Shown: positions 45,398 through 54,994 of the stretch, piece after piece
How the letters are laid out: every line of letters starts with the position of its first letter
Numbering within the stretch: the stretch's first letter is position 1
NCBI GenBank assembly: GCA_964574635.1
Contig: CAZNOG010000002.1
Coordinates: 1 to 64,000, forward strand
Source: CAZNOG01 sp964574635
GTDB taxonomy: Bacteria > Bacteroidota > Bacteroidia > Flavobacteriales_D > Cryomorphaceae
Direction: 5' to 3'
DNA: 64,000 nucleotides
Position numbers and translations under genes: made by a program
The notes under the pieces: generated by a model
Told to the model about the DNA's origin: nothing
The model's database searches: none
The model's input: only the letters and a program-made list of their open reading frames with translations

Positions 45398-46540
45398 ATG
45401 GCGTCATCAGAAGACTTTGAAGACATACGCCCTTATCGCGATGAGGAAGTGCCCGATGTATTGGCGCGAACCGTACAGAACGCTTCCTTCGAGCGGTTGA
45501 TGAGGTATGTGTACCCCGATGTGGCGTATGAGCAACTTGCGTCCGAAATATCGGCCATTACCACCGTGGATGAATTTCAGGAGCACATCGCGTATCCCGC
45601 CATGCGTCAAGCCATCGACCGCACGGTGCAGCAACTCACCGTTGAGGGGCTGGATGATAAAAACAAGGACCGCGCACGGTTGTACATTTCCAATCACCGC
45701 GACATCATCCTCGATTCGGCCATTCTCAACGTCGCGCTCTTCGAAGCGGGTTTCGGTACGATTGAGACCGCCATCGGAAACAACCTCCTTTCCGACGAGT
45801 TGGTCGCCGACCTCACCAAACTCAATAAAAACTTCGTGGTGAAGCGCAATACCGGCGCCCGTGAATTCTACGAAAACAGCATGCTCCTCTCCGCGTATAT
45901 CCGCGACACCATCGTCAACCGCGGGTCGGGAGTGTGGATCGCCCAGCGAGAAGGACGCACCAAAGACGGTATGGACAAAACACAGCCGGGACTTCTGAAA
46001 ATGCTGGGCATGAAGTGCGAAGATTCCCTCCGCCAGTGTTTCCGCGAACTCAAAGTCACGCCCGTCGCCATTTCGTACGAATACGACCCCTGCGACGTAT
46101 TGAAAATTCCGGAGCTCAAAGCCATCTCCCGGGAAGAAAAATACCAAAAGGCGCCGAACGAAGATTTCCGCAGCATCCTGACCGGGATCATCGGCGACAA
46201 AGGACGCGTGCATTTGAAAGTGGGCAAAACATTGGACGAAGAACTCGAGGCCTTGGCCGACTTCCCCAGCCAAAACGATAAATTGAGGGTGTTGGGCGAG
46301 ATCATCGACAAACAGATTTTCACCCATTACAAGCTCTGGCCCACAAATTACATCGCCCTGGACCTCGCCGAAGGAACGAACGCATACCGGGATTTCTACA
46401 CCGACGAGGAGCGGCGATATTTTGAGGACCGCATGGCCGAACGCTTGGCCAAAGCCGATTTGAACGAAGAAGAAGACCGCCGCATGTTGCTCAACATGTA
46501 CGCCAACCCCGTCAAAAACGTGCAGAGCGTCCTTCTCTGA
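45398..46540 (+). CDS. Glycerolipid acyltransferase-like protein
   Basis: A 380-residue protein that resembles glycerol-3-phosphate or lysophosphatidate acyltransferases. The active-site-like segment is YISNHRDIILDSAILN, in which H and the final D are separated by five residues rather than the canonical four. The later motifs NKNFVVKRNTGAREFYENS and WIAQREGRTKDGMDKTQPGLLKML correspond to acceptor-binding blocks in this superfamily. No membrane helix is obvious, so it probably acts at the cytoplasmic face of the membrane. It is the only gene of its operon. A TACTTTCG sequence at 45344-45351 is a possible -7 box. Confidence 0.72.
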   Translation: MASSEDFEDIRPYRDEEVPDVLARTVQNASFERLMRYVYPDVAYEQLASEISAITTVDEFQEHIAYPAMRQAIDRTVQQLTVEGLDDKNKDRARLYISNHRDIILDSAILNVALFEAGFGTIETAIGNNLLSDELVADLTKLNKNFVVKRNTGAREFYENSMLLSAYIRDTIVNRGSGVWIAQREGRTKDGMDKTQPGLLKMLGMKCEDSLRQCFRELKVTPVAISYEYDPCDVLKIPELKAISREEKYQKAPNEDFRSILTGIIGDKGRVHLKVGKTLDEELEALADFPSQNDKLRVLGEIIDKQIFTHYKLWPTNYIALDLAEGTNAYRDFYTDEERRYFEDRMAERLAKADLNEEEDRRMLLNMYANPVKNVQSVLL

Positions 46541-46608
46541 GCCTAGCCACCACCTGATTTCAGTTCATTTGCCGACGCGAACACGCGGGGACGAGCCGTA
46601 GGGTTTCG

Positions 46609-46622
46609 GGTTTTTGTGGGTG
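46609..46622 (+). repeat. Dispersed 14-base motif, copy 3 (intergenic)
   Basis: GGTTTTTGTGGGTG lies in the 154-base space between the acyltransferase stop and the esterase stop, with flanks GGGTTTC before it and GTTCC after it. Confidence 0.85.
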
Positions 46623-46694
46623 GTTCCTCACCTCGAAAAATCCCGGCTCCATCCGGCAAAACTCACCCCGTGAAGACTACCTGAAAAGAATACG

Positions 46695-47777
46695 TCAAGG
46701 TTTCAAGTGCCCGATCAGGAACTTTTCCAGTGTCGTATTCTTGGGAGTTTCGATTTGATACGCCGGCACGATAAAGTGATTCTTTCCCGTGGGCACATCC
46801 AGCTTATCGGAACGGAGTTTCAGCGCACGGACGTGGGCGGGATGGTGAAACATGTCTTGAAAGCCCCGGGGCTCCGGCGCGTCACCTTTGGGCGATCCCA
46901 TCCAGATAGGTGGATCACCGGCATCCAACAACTCCAGGAAATCCATCGATTTTCGATACGCCACGCCTTTGGGCCCGTTGAATTCATCAAGCGATCGCAC
47001 GTTGTAGATCGCTTTGATCCGCGCGGCTTCCTTTCCCGAGAGCAGATCGTTGCGATTGAGGTCGTAGTCGGTAAAGATTTCCGAAAACCATTTTTCCACG
47101 TCGTAAGAAGCCTGTGAGTTCAACGCCGCCGCGCAAACCACCGACGGAGAGACACCGAGGTACTCGGGGCGTCCTCCTTCGGCGTCCTCGACCACATTTT
47201 GCTCCGTCGTGGCGATCCACAGTGCGATGCCACCGCCCGCCGAGCCGCCGAACACCGCGATACTTTCTCCGTCCAGTCCCAGTCGCGAGGCGTGGTAACG
47301 CAAGAATTTCACGGAGCGCTGCCCGTCCTCCAAAGCCGATTTGATGCCTTCGTTGCCTGGAGTTCTCAACTTCGTATAACTCACCGCCGCCAAGGCGATT
47401 CCCGATTTCACCGCCTCTTTGGCCGCCAAGTGGAATGCATCGCGCGGACCCCGAGGGGAATAGATCACTTCTTTGTTTCCACCGACGAATCCGCCCCCGT
47501 GAAAAAATACCAGCACCGGAAACGGTCCGGGTCCTTCCGGCAGCAACAGGTCGACTTTGCGTTCCGTGCCTGCGCCGTACGGGATGTTCTTGTAAAACTT
47601 CGATCCGATGCCGCGAAATTCGGCAGGTACCTGCGATTCGTATCTGCCGAATTCACCGCTGTCCACGTCCGGCGAGGAGGGAGATCCCGTTTTCTGTCCA
47701 AACGTGCATGAGGTCATCAACACGATGGAAACGGCGAATAACATCGCCTTACGGACAATTCGATTGTCGTTTTTCAT
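46695..47777 (-). CDS. Alpha/beta hydrolase (HSL-like esterase), probable lipoprotein
   Basis: This 360-residue hydrolase starts MKNDNRIVRKAMLFAVSIVLMTSC, a lipoprotein signal with its lipid cysteine at about residue 24. The catalytic fold has the oxyanion motif VLVFFHGGGFVGG and the nucleophile elbow VFGGSAGGGIALWIA. The acid and histidine are expected near DAGDPPIWMGSP and KLDVPTGKNHFIVPAY. It should cleave small carboxyl esters at the envelope. The ATG at 47777 is preferred over one at 47783 because the -7 box (47783-47790) occupies that position. The gene is alone on its strand, and the physiological substrate is unknown. Confidence 0.85.
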   Translation of the reverse strand: MKNDNRIVRKAMLFAVSIVLMTSCTFGQKTGSPSSPDVDSGEFGRYESQVPAEFRGIGSKFYKNIPYGAGTERKVDLLLPEGPGPFPVLVFFHGGGFVGGNKEVIYSPRGPRDAFHLAAKEAVKSGIALAAVSYTKLRTPGNEGIKSALEDGQRSVKFLRYHASRLGLDGESIAVFGGSAGGGIALWIATTEQNVVEDAEGGRPEYLGVSPSVVCAAALNSQASYDVEKWFSEIFTDYDLNRNDLLSGKEAARIKAIYNVRSLDEFNGPKGVAYRKSMDFLELLDAGDPPIWMGSPKGDAPEPRGFQDMFHHPAHVRALKLRSDKLDVPTGKNHFIVPAYQIETPKNTTLEKFLIGHLKP

Positions 47778-47782
47778 ACACA

Positions 47783-47790
47783 CAAAAGTA
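47783..47790 (-). promoter_or_regulatory. -7 promoter box for the esterase gene
   Basis: The minus strand reads TACTTTTG, an exact TAnnTTTG match, ending 5 bases before the ATG at 47777. It fixes the start and predicts a leaderless transcript. Confidence 0.6.
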
Positions 47791-48106
47791 AAGAAGGAAG
47801 CGCGATGTCAGAGAGACATTACACAAAATAATACCCCCAACACGAGAAAAACAATGCGCTCCAAATACAGAATCGATTGTTTGTCACGGGGACATCTATG
47901 CGATCGCAAAGCCACGATTTTGCTGTGACTGAGAACAGACATGACGATGGATACAAGCGACAGACTTACTAGAATCATGGTTTCTCTCTTTCCCGAATCG
48001 ACCCGGCAAGTCTGTACGGGGTTATCTCACTACCGGAATTTCCGGTTTGCAAAATAATAGAAAATCCCATGCAAACCAATTCAAAACGCGTGAATTGTAG
48101 GATTTA

Positions 48107-48129
48107 CGACGAAATAAAATCTTTCGTCG
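48107..48129 (-). terminator. Possible terminator of the M43 metalloprotease gene
   Basis: CGACGAAA and TTTCGTCG form an 8-bp stem with a 7-base loop, about 67 bases beyond the stop on the minus strand. The T run is weak. Confidence 0.35.
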
Positions 48130-48195
48130 ATCTTCGGAACATCCGCGTCGGCGAATCGGGCACGGAACCAATCTAACCCCATGGCGTGGGGCCGG

Positions 48196-49878
48196 TCACT
48201 CCACCGCGAATTTCTCCACCAAAACGCGATCGGTAATCGTCACCGAAAGGACGTAGACTCCCGAAAGTCCGGAAGGCAATTCAAGGCGATACCGCCCCGA
48301 CTCATCTCCCGAAGACCGATGCTCCCAAATTTTCCTTCCCGACACGTCGTAAATCTCGATCAGTGGCGCATCCATCCCATCCACCGAAGTCAGTGAAAAC
48401 GCCAGGACTTCGTTCACGGGATTGGGCGCGATCACCAAGGCGGATTCCGCCTCGATACCAAAGCCGCTCCCCTGCCCCCTCATCGCCGACATTCCGCCGG
48501 GCACGGTGAACTGTTGCCAAGCCGTCCACGGTCCCACCTGATCGGGCGTCTTCGCGCAACCGCAGCGCACGCGCCATCGGTACGTGTGGTTCGCTTTCAG
48601 CATGTTCGGCGGAACCGCCACCTCGTCGAGTTCGGAACCCATCAGGGTAAAAACTTTTGAAGGACCACTGGGCCAAAATCCGATATGCACTTGGCATCCT
48701 ATGGTGCCGGGTTGAACATCCCAAGTAAGCACGGTACTCCCACCGCTCACGATTGCTTCCGGGTTGGAAGGCGGGGTCGTCGGCACGATGCAAGGCTGGG
48801 GCGCATCGCACACCGTGCTTTGCGCGAGGGACGCGCGGCGCGGACTGTTGGTCATCACGGCCCAAACGCGCGCCCTTTGGTCTTGGGTAAATACGTTCTT
48901 GCACGGATCGTCGGTGTAATCCATGTAGTTCTCGACCATATCCACGCTGCCGCAAGACCAGATTCCCGTAGGACAACCGGAATTCGGGCCTTCCGAAGTG
49001 GGGGTATCCTCGCAGTAGTCGTCTACCGAGCAATCGCCGTCGCCCCACGTATGCCGCAGACCGAAGAAATGACCCAGCTCATGGGTCAAGGTGCGGCCCA
49101 TCCCGGTATTTCCCGATGCCATGGGGTTGGGCATATTCGTAGAACCCAAAGTGGATGGTGCCACCACCACGCCGTCGGTAAAAGGCGAATCGGTTTGACC
49201 GTCCAGTCCTTCGAGGTCCGACATGGTGGGAAATTGCGCGTAACCCAGCACATTGTAGAAGTACGAGGTGGTGGGCGACACCCAAATATTCAGGTAATCA
49301 TCGGGATTCCAGATGGTGGAAGGCTTGATGAAATAATCGAAATAGCTCGTGCTGTACGCGTCGGCACCCCAAGATTTTGTATTGCCGTTGATGCGGTGGA
49401 TGCCGGGCTCGGCGAGTGGTTGTCCGTTTGGATCCACCAACGCCGGACAAAACTCGATCATCAAATCCGCTCCCGCCGGGTGGTCGTTGTACCCGCTCGT
49501 GCCCGCCAACCGACGGAAATCGTAGTTCAGCTGCTCGATTTGGGCGTAAATGTATTCGGCGGCCACATTTCCTCCCGTGTTGAGCGGTTCACCTTTATGA
49601 ACCACGTGAAAAATCACTGGAATGGTGAAGGGAGGCGTGACGGATTTCCGCTCCGTCGCCAGCTCCGAAATCTCCTCGCGCAGCCACGATTCGAACTCGT
49701 GCTCATCGGGAATGGATGCATTCTCACTTCGACGTCGCTCCTCATTTTCGACAGTATAACATTTTATAAATTCATCGATACTCGAGAGACTATCGGGAGC
49801 GTTTTGAAGGTTTTGTCCCATCGTGGGAAAAACGAAAAAAGAAAAAACGGCAAGCAAAGCCGGTACACGGTGTTTCAT
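48196..49878 (-). CDS. Secreted M43 (pappalysin-type) metalloprotease with T9SS tail
   Basis: A 560-residue exported zinc protease. The signal peptide is MKHRVPALLAVFSFFVFPTMGQ, and the prodomain runs to about residue 85. The catalytic domain starts at TIPVIFHVVHKGEP, and the zinc site is H266-E267-L-G-H270-x5-H276 (HELGHFFGLRH), the extended HExxHxxGxxH of metzincins. CSVDDYCEDTP and MVENYMDYTDDPCKNVFT give the cysteines and the Met-turn. A fibronectin-like module (PSNPEAIVSGGSTVLTWD) follows, and a type A T9SS sorting domain ends the protein (LVIAPNPVNEVLAFSL to YVLSVTITDRVLVEKFAVE). It should digest proteins outside the cell or on its surface. Confidence 0.94.
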   Translation of the reverse strand: MKHRVPALLAVFSFFVFPTMGQNLQNAPDSLSSIDEFIKCYTVENEERRRSENASIPDEHEFESWLREEISELATERKSVTPPFTIPVIFHVVHKGEPLNTGGNVAAEYIYAQIEQLNYDFRRLAGTSGYNDHPAGADLMIEFCPALVDPNGQPLAEPGIHRINGNTKSWGADAYSTSYFDYFIKPSTIWNPDDYLNIWVSPTTSYFYNVLGYAQFPTMSDLEGLDGQTDSPFTDGVVVAPSTLGSTNMPNPMASGNTGMGRTLTHELGHFFGLRHTWGDGDCSVDDYCEDTPTSEGPNSGCPTGIWSCGSVDMVENYMDYTDDPCKNVFTQDQRARVWAVMTNSPRRASLAQSTVCDAPQPCIVPTTPPSNPEAIVSGGSTVLTWDVQPGTIGCQVHIGFWPSGPSKVFTLMGSELDEVAVPPNMLKANHTYRWRVRCGCAKTPDQVGPWTAWQQFTVPGGMSAMRGQGSGFGIEAESALVIAPNPVNEVLAFSLTSVDGMDAPLIEIYDVSGRKIWEHRSSGDESGRYRLELPSGLSGVYVLSVTITDRVLVEKFAVE

Positions 49879-50150
49879 TTGAAAAATTCCGGTTTAAGAT
49901 GAAGGAAACAACAGTATTGCTCCAACCGTGAAGAGGGCGAATCGGACGGGATAGAAAGCACCTATCCTACTGAGAGTCCAGCGCGAAGCGGTTCAGGGGC
50001 AATCGCCGAAAATCGATACGGGGCTAAATTCGTAAAATTTCCGACACGAACATGAACCGACTTCTAAAAGGGATATTGTACCTCGAATTTTTTATTCGCC
50101 CAAAGCCACTTTGCCTCCGACAAGGCTCGCATTAATCCGGATGGAAATCC

Positions 50151-51251
50151 TCAGCCCAAACCGCCGATAATTTCTTTATAAACCCCAAAAACTCCCTCGG
50201 CCATTTGATCCATCCCGAAGGCGGCGGCCATTCGTTTTCCGGCGGCGCCCATGGCAGACCTTTTCGCGTCGTCGGCGAGCAATTCCAAGATTCTTTCCGC
50301 CAGGCAAGCGTCGTCGCCTACGGGGCACAAAAACCCGTTTTCACCCTGACTTACCAATTCGGGAATTCCCCCCGCCGCAGTGGCCACCACCGGCAAGGCG
50401 TTGTACATGGCGTCGATCACCGTGGTGCCCAACCCCTCGGTTTTCGAAGTGATCAAAAACACGTCCAACTCACGCAAAATGGCGGGAACGTCCTCGCGAA
50501 ATCCCAAAAACGCGATGAATTCGCCTCCCGGCTGCGATCTTGACAACTTTTCCAATTCGTAGCGCAACTCCCCCTCTCCCACGATCAAAAATCCGCACTT
50601 CACACCCGCCGATAGAACGCGGTGCGCCGCACGGACGAAGGTGGGATAATCTTTGTGCGAAGCCAATGCCGACACGTTGGCAACCAGAGGGAGGGCCGGA
50701 TCCCATCCCAATTCCCGATGCAAAAAACCGGTGGGCGGATCGTCGCTAAACCGTCCGAAATCGATGCCACTGTACACTACGCGCACCTTCTTGTCGCCGA
50801 TTTTTTCCCTCACCATTTCGCCGATGGCCTTCGACACGCAAATGACGGCCTTCACCCCCTCGTGCTTGTATTTCGCCAGGGAGGGCCCCCTGCTTTTCAA
50901 AGGAAAATCCACCCTTCGATGCGCCACCACGGGCGTAGACATGCCCAAGCGCAGCGCCATGTACGCCAAACTTTGAGCCCGACCCGAATGCGTATGCACC
51001 AGAGAAACCCCGCAACGCGAAGCATACGACTTGATCCGCAGCGCCGTATCCACATCCAAACCGTTGCGAAAAGGCGCGGTGACCACCTGCACCCCTCTGT
51101 CCACGCACCACCGGTTAATGGCCGATTTATCGCGACACATCACGCTGATTTCCAGTCCGTTTTCCAAAGACTTTTCGATGAGGTACGCGAGTTGACGCTC
51201 CCCACCCCTCCACGTTCGCTCCGCATTCAAATGCAGAATGTGTCCGGCCAT
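50151..51251 (-). CDS. GT4-type glycosyltransferase
   Basis: A 366-residue GT-B-fold glycosyltransferase. It opens with GHILHLNAERTWRGGERQLAYLI, the glycine-rich acceptor loop of family GT4. HTHSGRAQSLAYMALRLG and VICVSKAIGEMVREKIG are next, then the donor half has VYSGIDFGRF, IVGEGELRYELEKL and the E-x7-E-type segment EGLGTTVIDAMYNALPVVAT followed by GGIPELV. It transfers a sugar from a nucleotide donor in cell-surface polysaccharide, LPS or glycolipid synthesis; no cluster is nearby to show which. Two adjacent ATG codons (51254 and 51251) are possible starts, and a near -7 box lies at 51259-51266 on the minus strand. Confidence 0.85.
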   Translation of the reverse strand: MAGHILHLNAERTWRGGERQLAYLIEKSLENGLEISVMCRDKSAINRWCVDRGVQVVTAPFRNGLDVDTALRIKSYASRCGVSLVHTHSGRAQSLAYMALRLGMSTPVVAHRRVDFPLKSRGPSLAKYKHEGVKAVICVSKAIGEMVREKIGDKKVRVVYSGIDFGRFSDDPPTGFLHRELGWDPALPLVANVSALASHKDYPTFVRAAHRVLSAGVKCGFLIVGEGELRYELEKLSRSQPGGEFIAFLGFREDVPAILRELDVFLITSKTEGLGTTVIDAMYNALPVVATAAGGIPELVSQGENGFLCPVGDDACLAERILELLADDAKRSAMGAAGKRMAAAFGMDQMAEGVFGVYKEIIGGLG

Positions 51252-51258
51252 CATGCGA

Positions 51259-51266
51259 CAAATATC
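51259..51266 (-). promoter_or_regulatory. -7-like box for the glycosyltransferase gene
   Basis: The minus strand reads GATATTTG, one base off TAnnTTTG, 4-7 bases before the two possible ATG starts. Confidence 0.35.
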
Positions 51267-51362
51267 ACACTTCGCCCAAAATTTCCACCGGCTCACGTCA
51301 TTCGTCCAATGTCCGTTTTCAGAAAGGTGAAAACTTTGGGCGTCCCCCTCGGGTTGACGTCA

Positions 51363-51376
51363 CACCCACAAAAACC
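51363..51376 (-). repeat. Dispersed 14-base motif, copy 4 (intergenic)
   Basis: CACCCACAAAAACC on the plus strand. The identity with copy 1 extends to 22 bases on both sides of the core (51359-51380). Confidence 0.85.
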
Positions 51377-51420
51377 CAAATCCTTATACCGCCCTTCTGT
51401 CCGTCCATTCCGCGCACCAT

Positions 51421-51548
51421 CGCCGGGTCGGTCTGCAAGCTCTATCTGCTTCGCCCATAGCCGCGTCTGCATTTTTCAGCGACGAGCTTCCTCGCGGTCG
51501 CTGTCGCGGAAAAGCATCCGCACGGCAAGGGACGGCGCAGGATGCCGC
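51421..51548 (-). repeat. Structured intergenic repeat, copy B
   Basis: Read on the minus strand it begins GCGGCATCCT and ends CCGACCCGGCG, with nearly the length of copy A (128 against 130 bases). The inner stem is TTTTCCGCGAC/GTCGCTGAAAA, 10 of 11 pairs matched (51503-51513 with 51473-51483). It closes the loop AGCGACCGCGAGGAAGCTC, which has the same ends as the loops of copies A and C. Confidence 0.75.
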
Positions 51549-51694
51549 TTTCCGCCCTGACGCGACTCATCCTTGCCGAAAGGACTTTAAATCAGGACAC
51601 TTTCACGGCGGAAATTTTCGCAATACCACACAATTTATCCCAAATCGGGGCTCGAAACGGGGGATTCCGCCCACGAACAAGATTTCGCAATCAT

Positions 51695-51702
51695 TATATT
51701 CG
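51695..51702 (+). promoter_or_regulatory. -7-like box for the tricorn-like protease gene
   Basis: TATATTCG is one base off TAnnTTTG, 20 bases before the ATG at 51723. Confidence 0.4.
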
Positions 51703-51722
51703 ACCCCTCTAAACTTTTCGTC

Positions 51723-54700
51723 ATGAAAAAAATCTTCCTGGCAGCCATCGCCATGGCTTCCGCTCTTTGTTCAACCGCTCAGTCCGATTCACTTTCCACG
51801 CCCTTGTGGATGCGCTTTCCGGCAATTTCACCCGACGGATACACAATAGCCTTCGGGTACCAAGGCGATATTTACACCGTGCCCGTACAGGGCGGCGAGG
51901 CGAAGCGCCTTACGGTGCACGAGGCTTATGAAAGTCACCCGATTTGGAGCCCCGACGGCACGCACATCGCATTTGCATCCAAGCGCTACGGCAACGACGA
52001 CATATTCATTATGCCCGCGACCGGCGACGCGCCCAAAAGATTGACCTTCCACTCGGCCAACGACACGCCTTACGATTTTTCGCCCGACGGTGAATCGATC
52101 ATTTACGGGTCGTCGCGCGTGGACGACCACCGCTCGGTGCTCTTCCCCTCGGGAGTGCTGCCCGAACTGTACCAAGTGAACGTAACGGGTGGAAAAGAGC
52201 GGCAACTGCTCACCACGCCGGCGGAAATGGCGCGGTACTCTTCCGACGGCGGCAAACTGGTTTTTCACGACCGAAAAGGATACGAAGACCCGTACCGAAA
52301 GCACCACACTTCGTCGGTAACCCGCGATTTGTGGATGTACGATTTGGAGAGCGAAACGTACAGCCATCTCACCGAACGCGCCGGCGAAGACCGAAATCCG
52401 GTGTGGGATGCCGACGACCGCCACATCTTTTTCCTGTCGGAAAGATCGGGTTCCTTCAACGTGTGGAAAGCGGAAATCATCGACGGCAAAGCGAAGAATT
52501 TCCGACAGGTGAGCTCATTTGAAACTCACCCTGTGCGGTCGTTGTCCCGCTCGAACGACGGAGTATTGTGTTACTCGTACAACGGCGAAATTTACACCCA
52601 ACTCGACGGGCAGGCTCCCAAGAAAGTCGATATCACCCTTCACACCGACCGCCGGTACAACGAGGCCGTGGTCGAGTTGATCAAGGGCAACGCCAGGGAA
52701 TTTACCGTATCGCCCAATGGAAAGGAAATCGCTTTCATCGTACGGGGCGAAGTGTTCGTGACCTCCATCGATTACTCGCACACCAAGAGAATTACGGACA
52801 CCCCCGAACAGGAGCGCAACCTGGATTTCAATTCGGACGGCACCAAGCTCTTGTACTCCGGCGAGCGCAACGGAAGCTGGAACATCTACGAGGCCACGTT
52901 GGGAAGACCCGAAGACAAGTACTTTTTCAACGCCACGATCATCGATGAGAAACCCATCGTGGAGACCGAAGCCGAAACGTTTCAGCCCTCCTACTCCCCC
53001 GACGGCAAAGAGGTGGCCTTTTTGGAAGACCGCACCACGCTGAGGGTGAAGAACCTCGAATCGGGGGAAATCAGAACCGTATTGCCCGGTCATTACAATT
53101 ACAGCTACGTGGACGGCGACCAGTATTACACGTGGTCGCCCGACGGAAAATGGCTGCTGGTCAACTTTTTCGACCACGGCCGATGGAACGGGCAAGTGGG
53201 AATCGTGAAATCCACCGGCGAGGAAGAGCCGATAAACCTCACGCAAAGCGGATACGAAAACAGCCGACCCAAATTCGGTATGGACGGAGAAGTGATCTAT
53301 TGGTCCAGCGACAAAAACGGCTACAGATCGCACGGGAGCTGGGGAAGCCAATCGGACGTGATGGCCCTGTTTCTGACCGTCGACGCGCACAAGCGCTTTA
53401 CCCTCGACAAATCGGATTATGCCATTTGGAAAGAGAACCGGGATAAAGAAAAGGAGGACGAAGAGGACGACGACAAAAAAGACAAGAAAAAGAAGGACGA
53501 AGAATCGAAAGAGGCAAAACCCGTCGTCATCGAATGGGACGGGCTGCAGGACCGAAAGGAACGATTGACCATCTTCTCCTCCTTCCTGGCCGATTTCCTC
53601 CTGGACTCCACCGGCGAGAACCTGTACTACTTGGCTCGAACCGACAAGGGCTACGACTTGTGGAAAACGAACTTCAAGGAAAAAGAAACCAAAGTGCTCT
53701 CGGCGCTGAGTACAGGCGGTTCTTCCATCGAATTCGGGGAAGAAGAGAAGCACATTTTTCTGAACGCCGGCGGCACGCTGAAAAAAGTGAAAGTCGACGA
53801 CGGCAAAACCGAAAACATTTCCTTCTCGTCGGAGATGAACCTCAACAAGGACGCCGAGCGCGCCTACATGTTCGAGCACGCGTGGCGGCAATTCCGCGAC
53901 AAGTTTTACTTGACCGATTTGCACAACGTGGACTGGGACATGTACAAGGAAGCCTACGAGCGGTTTCTTCCCCACGTGAACAACCCCTACGATTTTGCCG
54001 ATTTGCTGAGCGAACTTTTGGGAGAGGCGAACGCTTCGCACACGGGCGGTAGATACTTTCACTGGGACGCGAAAAATGACCAAACCGCGGCTCTCGGCGC
54101 CCTTTACGATCAAGAATACGAAGGGGCCGGTCTGAAGATCGTGGAACTCCTGCCCAAAAGTCCGCTGTTGGAAAAAGACCGCAAAGTGCAGCCCGGCACC
54201 ATCATCGAAAAGATCGACGGCCATACCTTGAAAGCCGGGGAAAACCACTACCCCCTGTTGAACCGAAAAGCGGGCGAGAAAACCTTGATTTCCTTCCACG
54301 ACCCTAAATCCGGCAAACGATGGGATGCGGTGGTCGAGCCAATAACCACGGGGCAGGAAAACGGGTTGCTCTACGAACGATGGGTGAAAACCCGTGAAGC
54401 CGCGGTAGACAGTCTGAGCGGCGGGCGTTTGGGATACGTGCACGTTCGCGGCATGAACTCGCCCAGCTTCCGCAAGGTCTTCGACCAAGCGCTGGGAAAA
54501 TTCAATATGCGAGAAGGCCTCGTGGTCGACACGCGATTCAACGGCGGGGGCTGGCTGCACGACGATCTGCTGACCTTCCTGGACGGCGAACCGTATTTGC
54601 AGTTTTTGCCCAGAGGCCAGGACAACATGGGCGGCGAACCGCTGAACAAGTGGCAAAAACCTTCGGTGGTGATCATGAGCGAAGGCAACTACAGCGACGC

Positions 54701-54974
54701 TTTCATGTTTCCTTACGCCTATAAGTTTTTCGACATCGGAAAACTCGTGGGCATGCCGGTACCGGGAACGGGCACGGCCGTGTGGTGGGAAACAATGTTG
54801 GACGGAACGGTGTTTGGAATTCCGCAAATCGGCATGCGCGACGTGCGCACCGGTGTACTGATGGAAAACCACCAACTCGAACCCGACATCAAAGTGGCCA
54901 ATGAACCGGGCAAGGCTTCCAGAGGCGTGGATCAACAACTCAAAGCCGCCGTAGAGCACTTGTTGGGAGAGTAA
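51723..54974 (+). CDS. Tricorn-like S41 protease
   Basis: A 1083-residue exported protease with the signal peptide MKKIFLAAIAMASALCSTAQ. The N-terminal two thirds are propeller repeats with recurring SPDG motifs (AISPDGYTIAFGYQGDIYTVP, IWSPDGTHIAFAS, YDFSPDGESIIYGSS, YTWSPDGKWLLVNF). At about residues 570-595 there is a strongly charged linker (KEDEEDDDKKDKKKKDEE). A PDZ-like domain lies around 790-870, and an S41 core follows in which the nucleophile is expected in IMSEGNYSDAFMFPYAYKF (about 985-1003). Relatives degrade peptides released by other proteases. No T9SS tail is present, so it stays periplasmic or is exported otherwise. It is a single gene with a hairpin terminator. Confidence 0.92.
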   Translation: MKKIFLAAIAMASALCSTAQSDSLSTPLWMRFPAISPDGYTIAFGYQGDIYTVPVQGGEAKRLTVHEAYESHPIWSPDGTHIAFASKRYGNDDIFIMPATGDAPKRLTFHSANDTPYDFSPDGESIIYGSSRVDDHRSVLFPSGVLPELYQVNVTGGKERQLLTTPAEMARYSSDGGKLVFHDRKGYEDPYRKHHTSSVTRDLWMYDLESETYSHLTERAGEDRNPVWDADDRHIFFLSERSGSFNVWKAEIIDGKAKNFRQVSSFETHPVRSLSRSNDGVLCYSYNGEIYTQLDGQAPKKVDITLHTDRRYNEAVVELIKGNAREFTVSPNGKEIAFIVRGEVFVTSIDYSHTKRITDTPEQERNLDFNSDGTKLLYSGERNGSWNIYEATLGRPEDKYFFNATIIDEKPIVETEAETFQPSYSPDGKEVAFLEDRTTLRVKNLESGEIRTVLPGHYNYSYVDGDQYYTWSPDGKWLLVNFFDHGRWNGQVGIVKSTGEEEPINLTQSGYENSRPKFGMDGEVIYWSSDKNGYRSHGSWGSQSDVMALFLTVDAHKRFTLDKSDYAIWKENRDKEKEDEEDDDKKDKKKKDEESKEAKPVVIEWDGLQDRKERLTIFSSFLADFLLDSTGENLYYLARTDKGYDLWKTNFKEKETKVLSALSTGGSSIEFGEEEKHIFLNAGGTLKKVKVDDGKTENISFSSEMNLNKDAERAYMFEHAWRQFRDKFYLTDLHNVDWDMYKEAYERFLPHVNNPYDFADLLSELLGEANASHTGGRYFHWDAKNDQTAALGALYDQEYEGAGLKIVELLPKSPLLEKDRKVQPGTIIEKIDGHTLKAGENHYPLLNRKAGEKTLISFHDPKSGKRWDAVVEPITTGQENGLLYERWVKTREAAVDSLSGGRLGYVHVRGMNSPSFRKVFDQALGKFNMREGLVVDTRFNGGGWLHDDLLTFLDGEPYLQFLPRGQDNMGGEPLNKWQKPSVVIMSEGNYSDAFMFPYAYKFFDIGKLVGMPVPGTGTAVWWETMLDGTVFGIPQIGMRDVRTGVLMENHQLEPDIKVANEPGKASRGVDQQLKAAVEHLLGE

Positions 54975-54994
54975 AGACACTTTCAAAACGGGCC

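Larger units (their letters stand above)
47778..48195. other. 418-base intergenic region with two dyads
   Basis: No gene is supported. The region contains a 15-base perfect palindrome ACCGGAATTTCCGGT at 48032-48046 and a hairpin CGACGAAA/TTTCGTCG at 48107-48129. It is visibly more AT-rich than its surroundings. Confidence 0.5.
51252..51722. other. 471-base divergent intergenic region with repeat B and a motif copy
   Basis: No gene is supported. From left to right the region holds the glycosyltransferase promoter, one copy of the dispersed 14-base motif, structured repeat copy B and the -7-like box of the tricorn-like gene. Confidence 0.6.
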
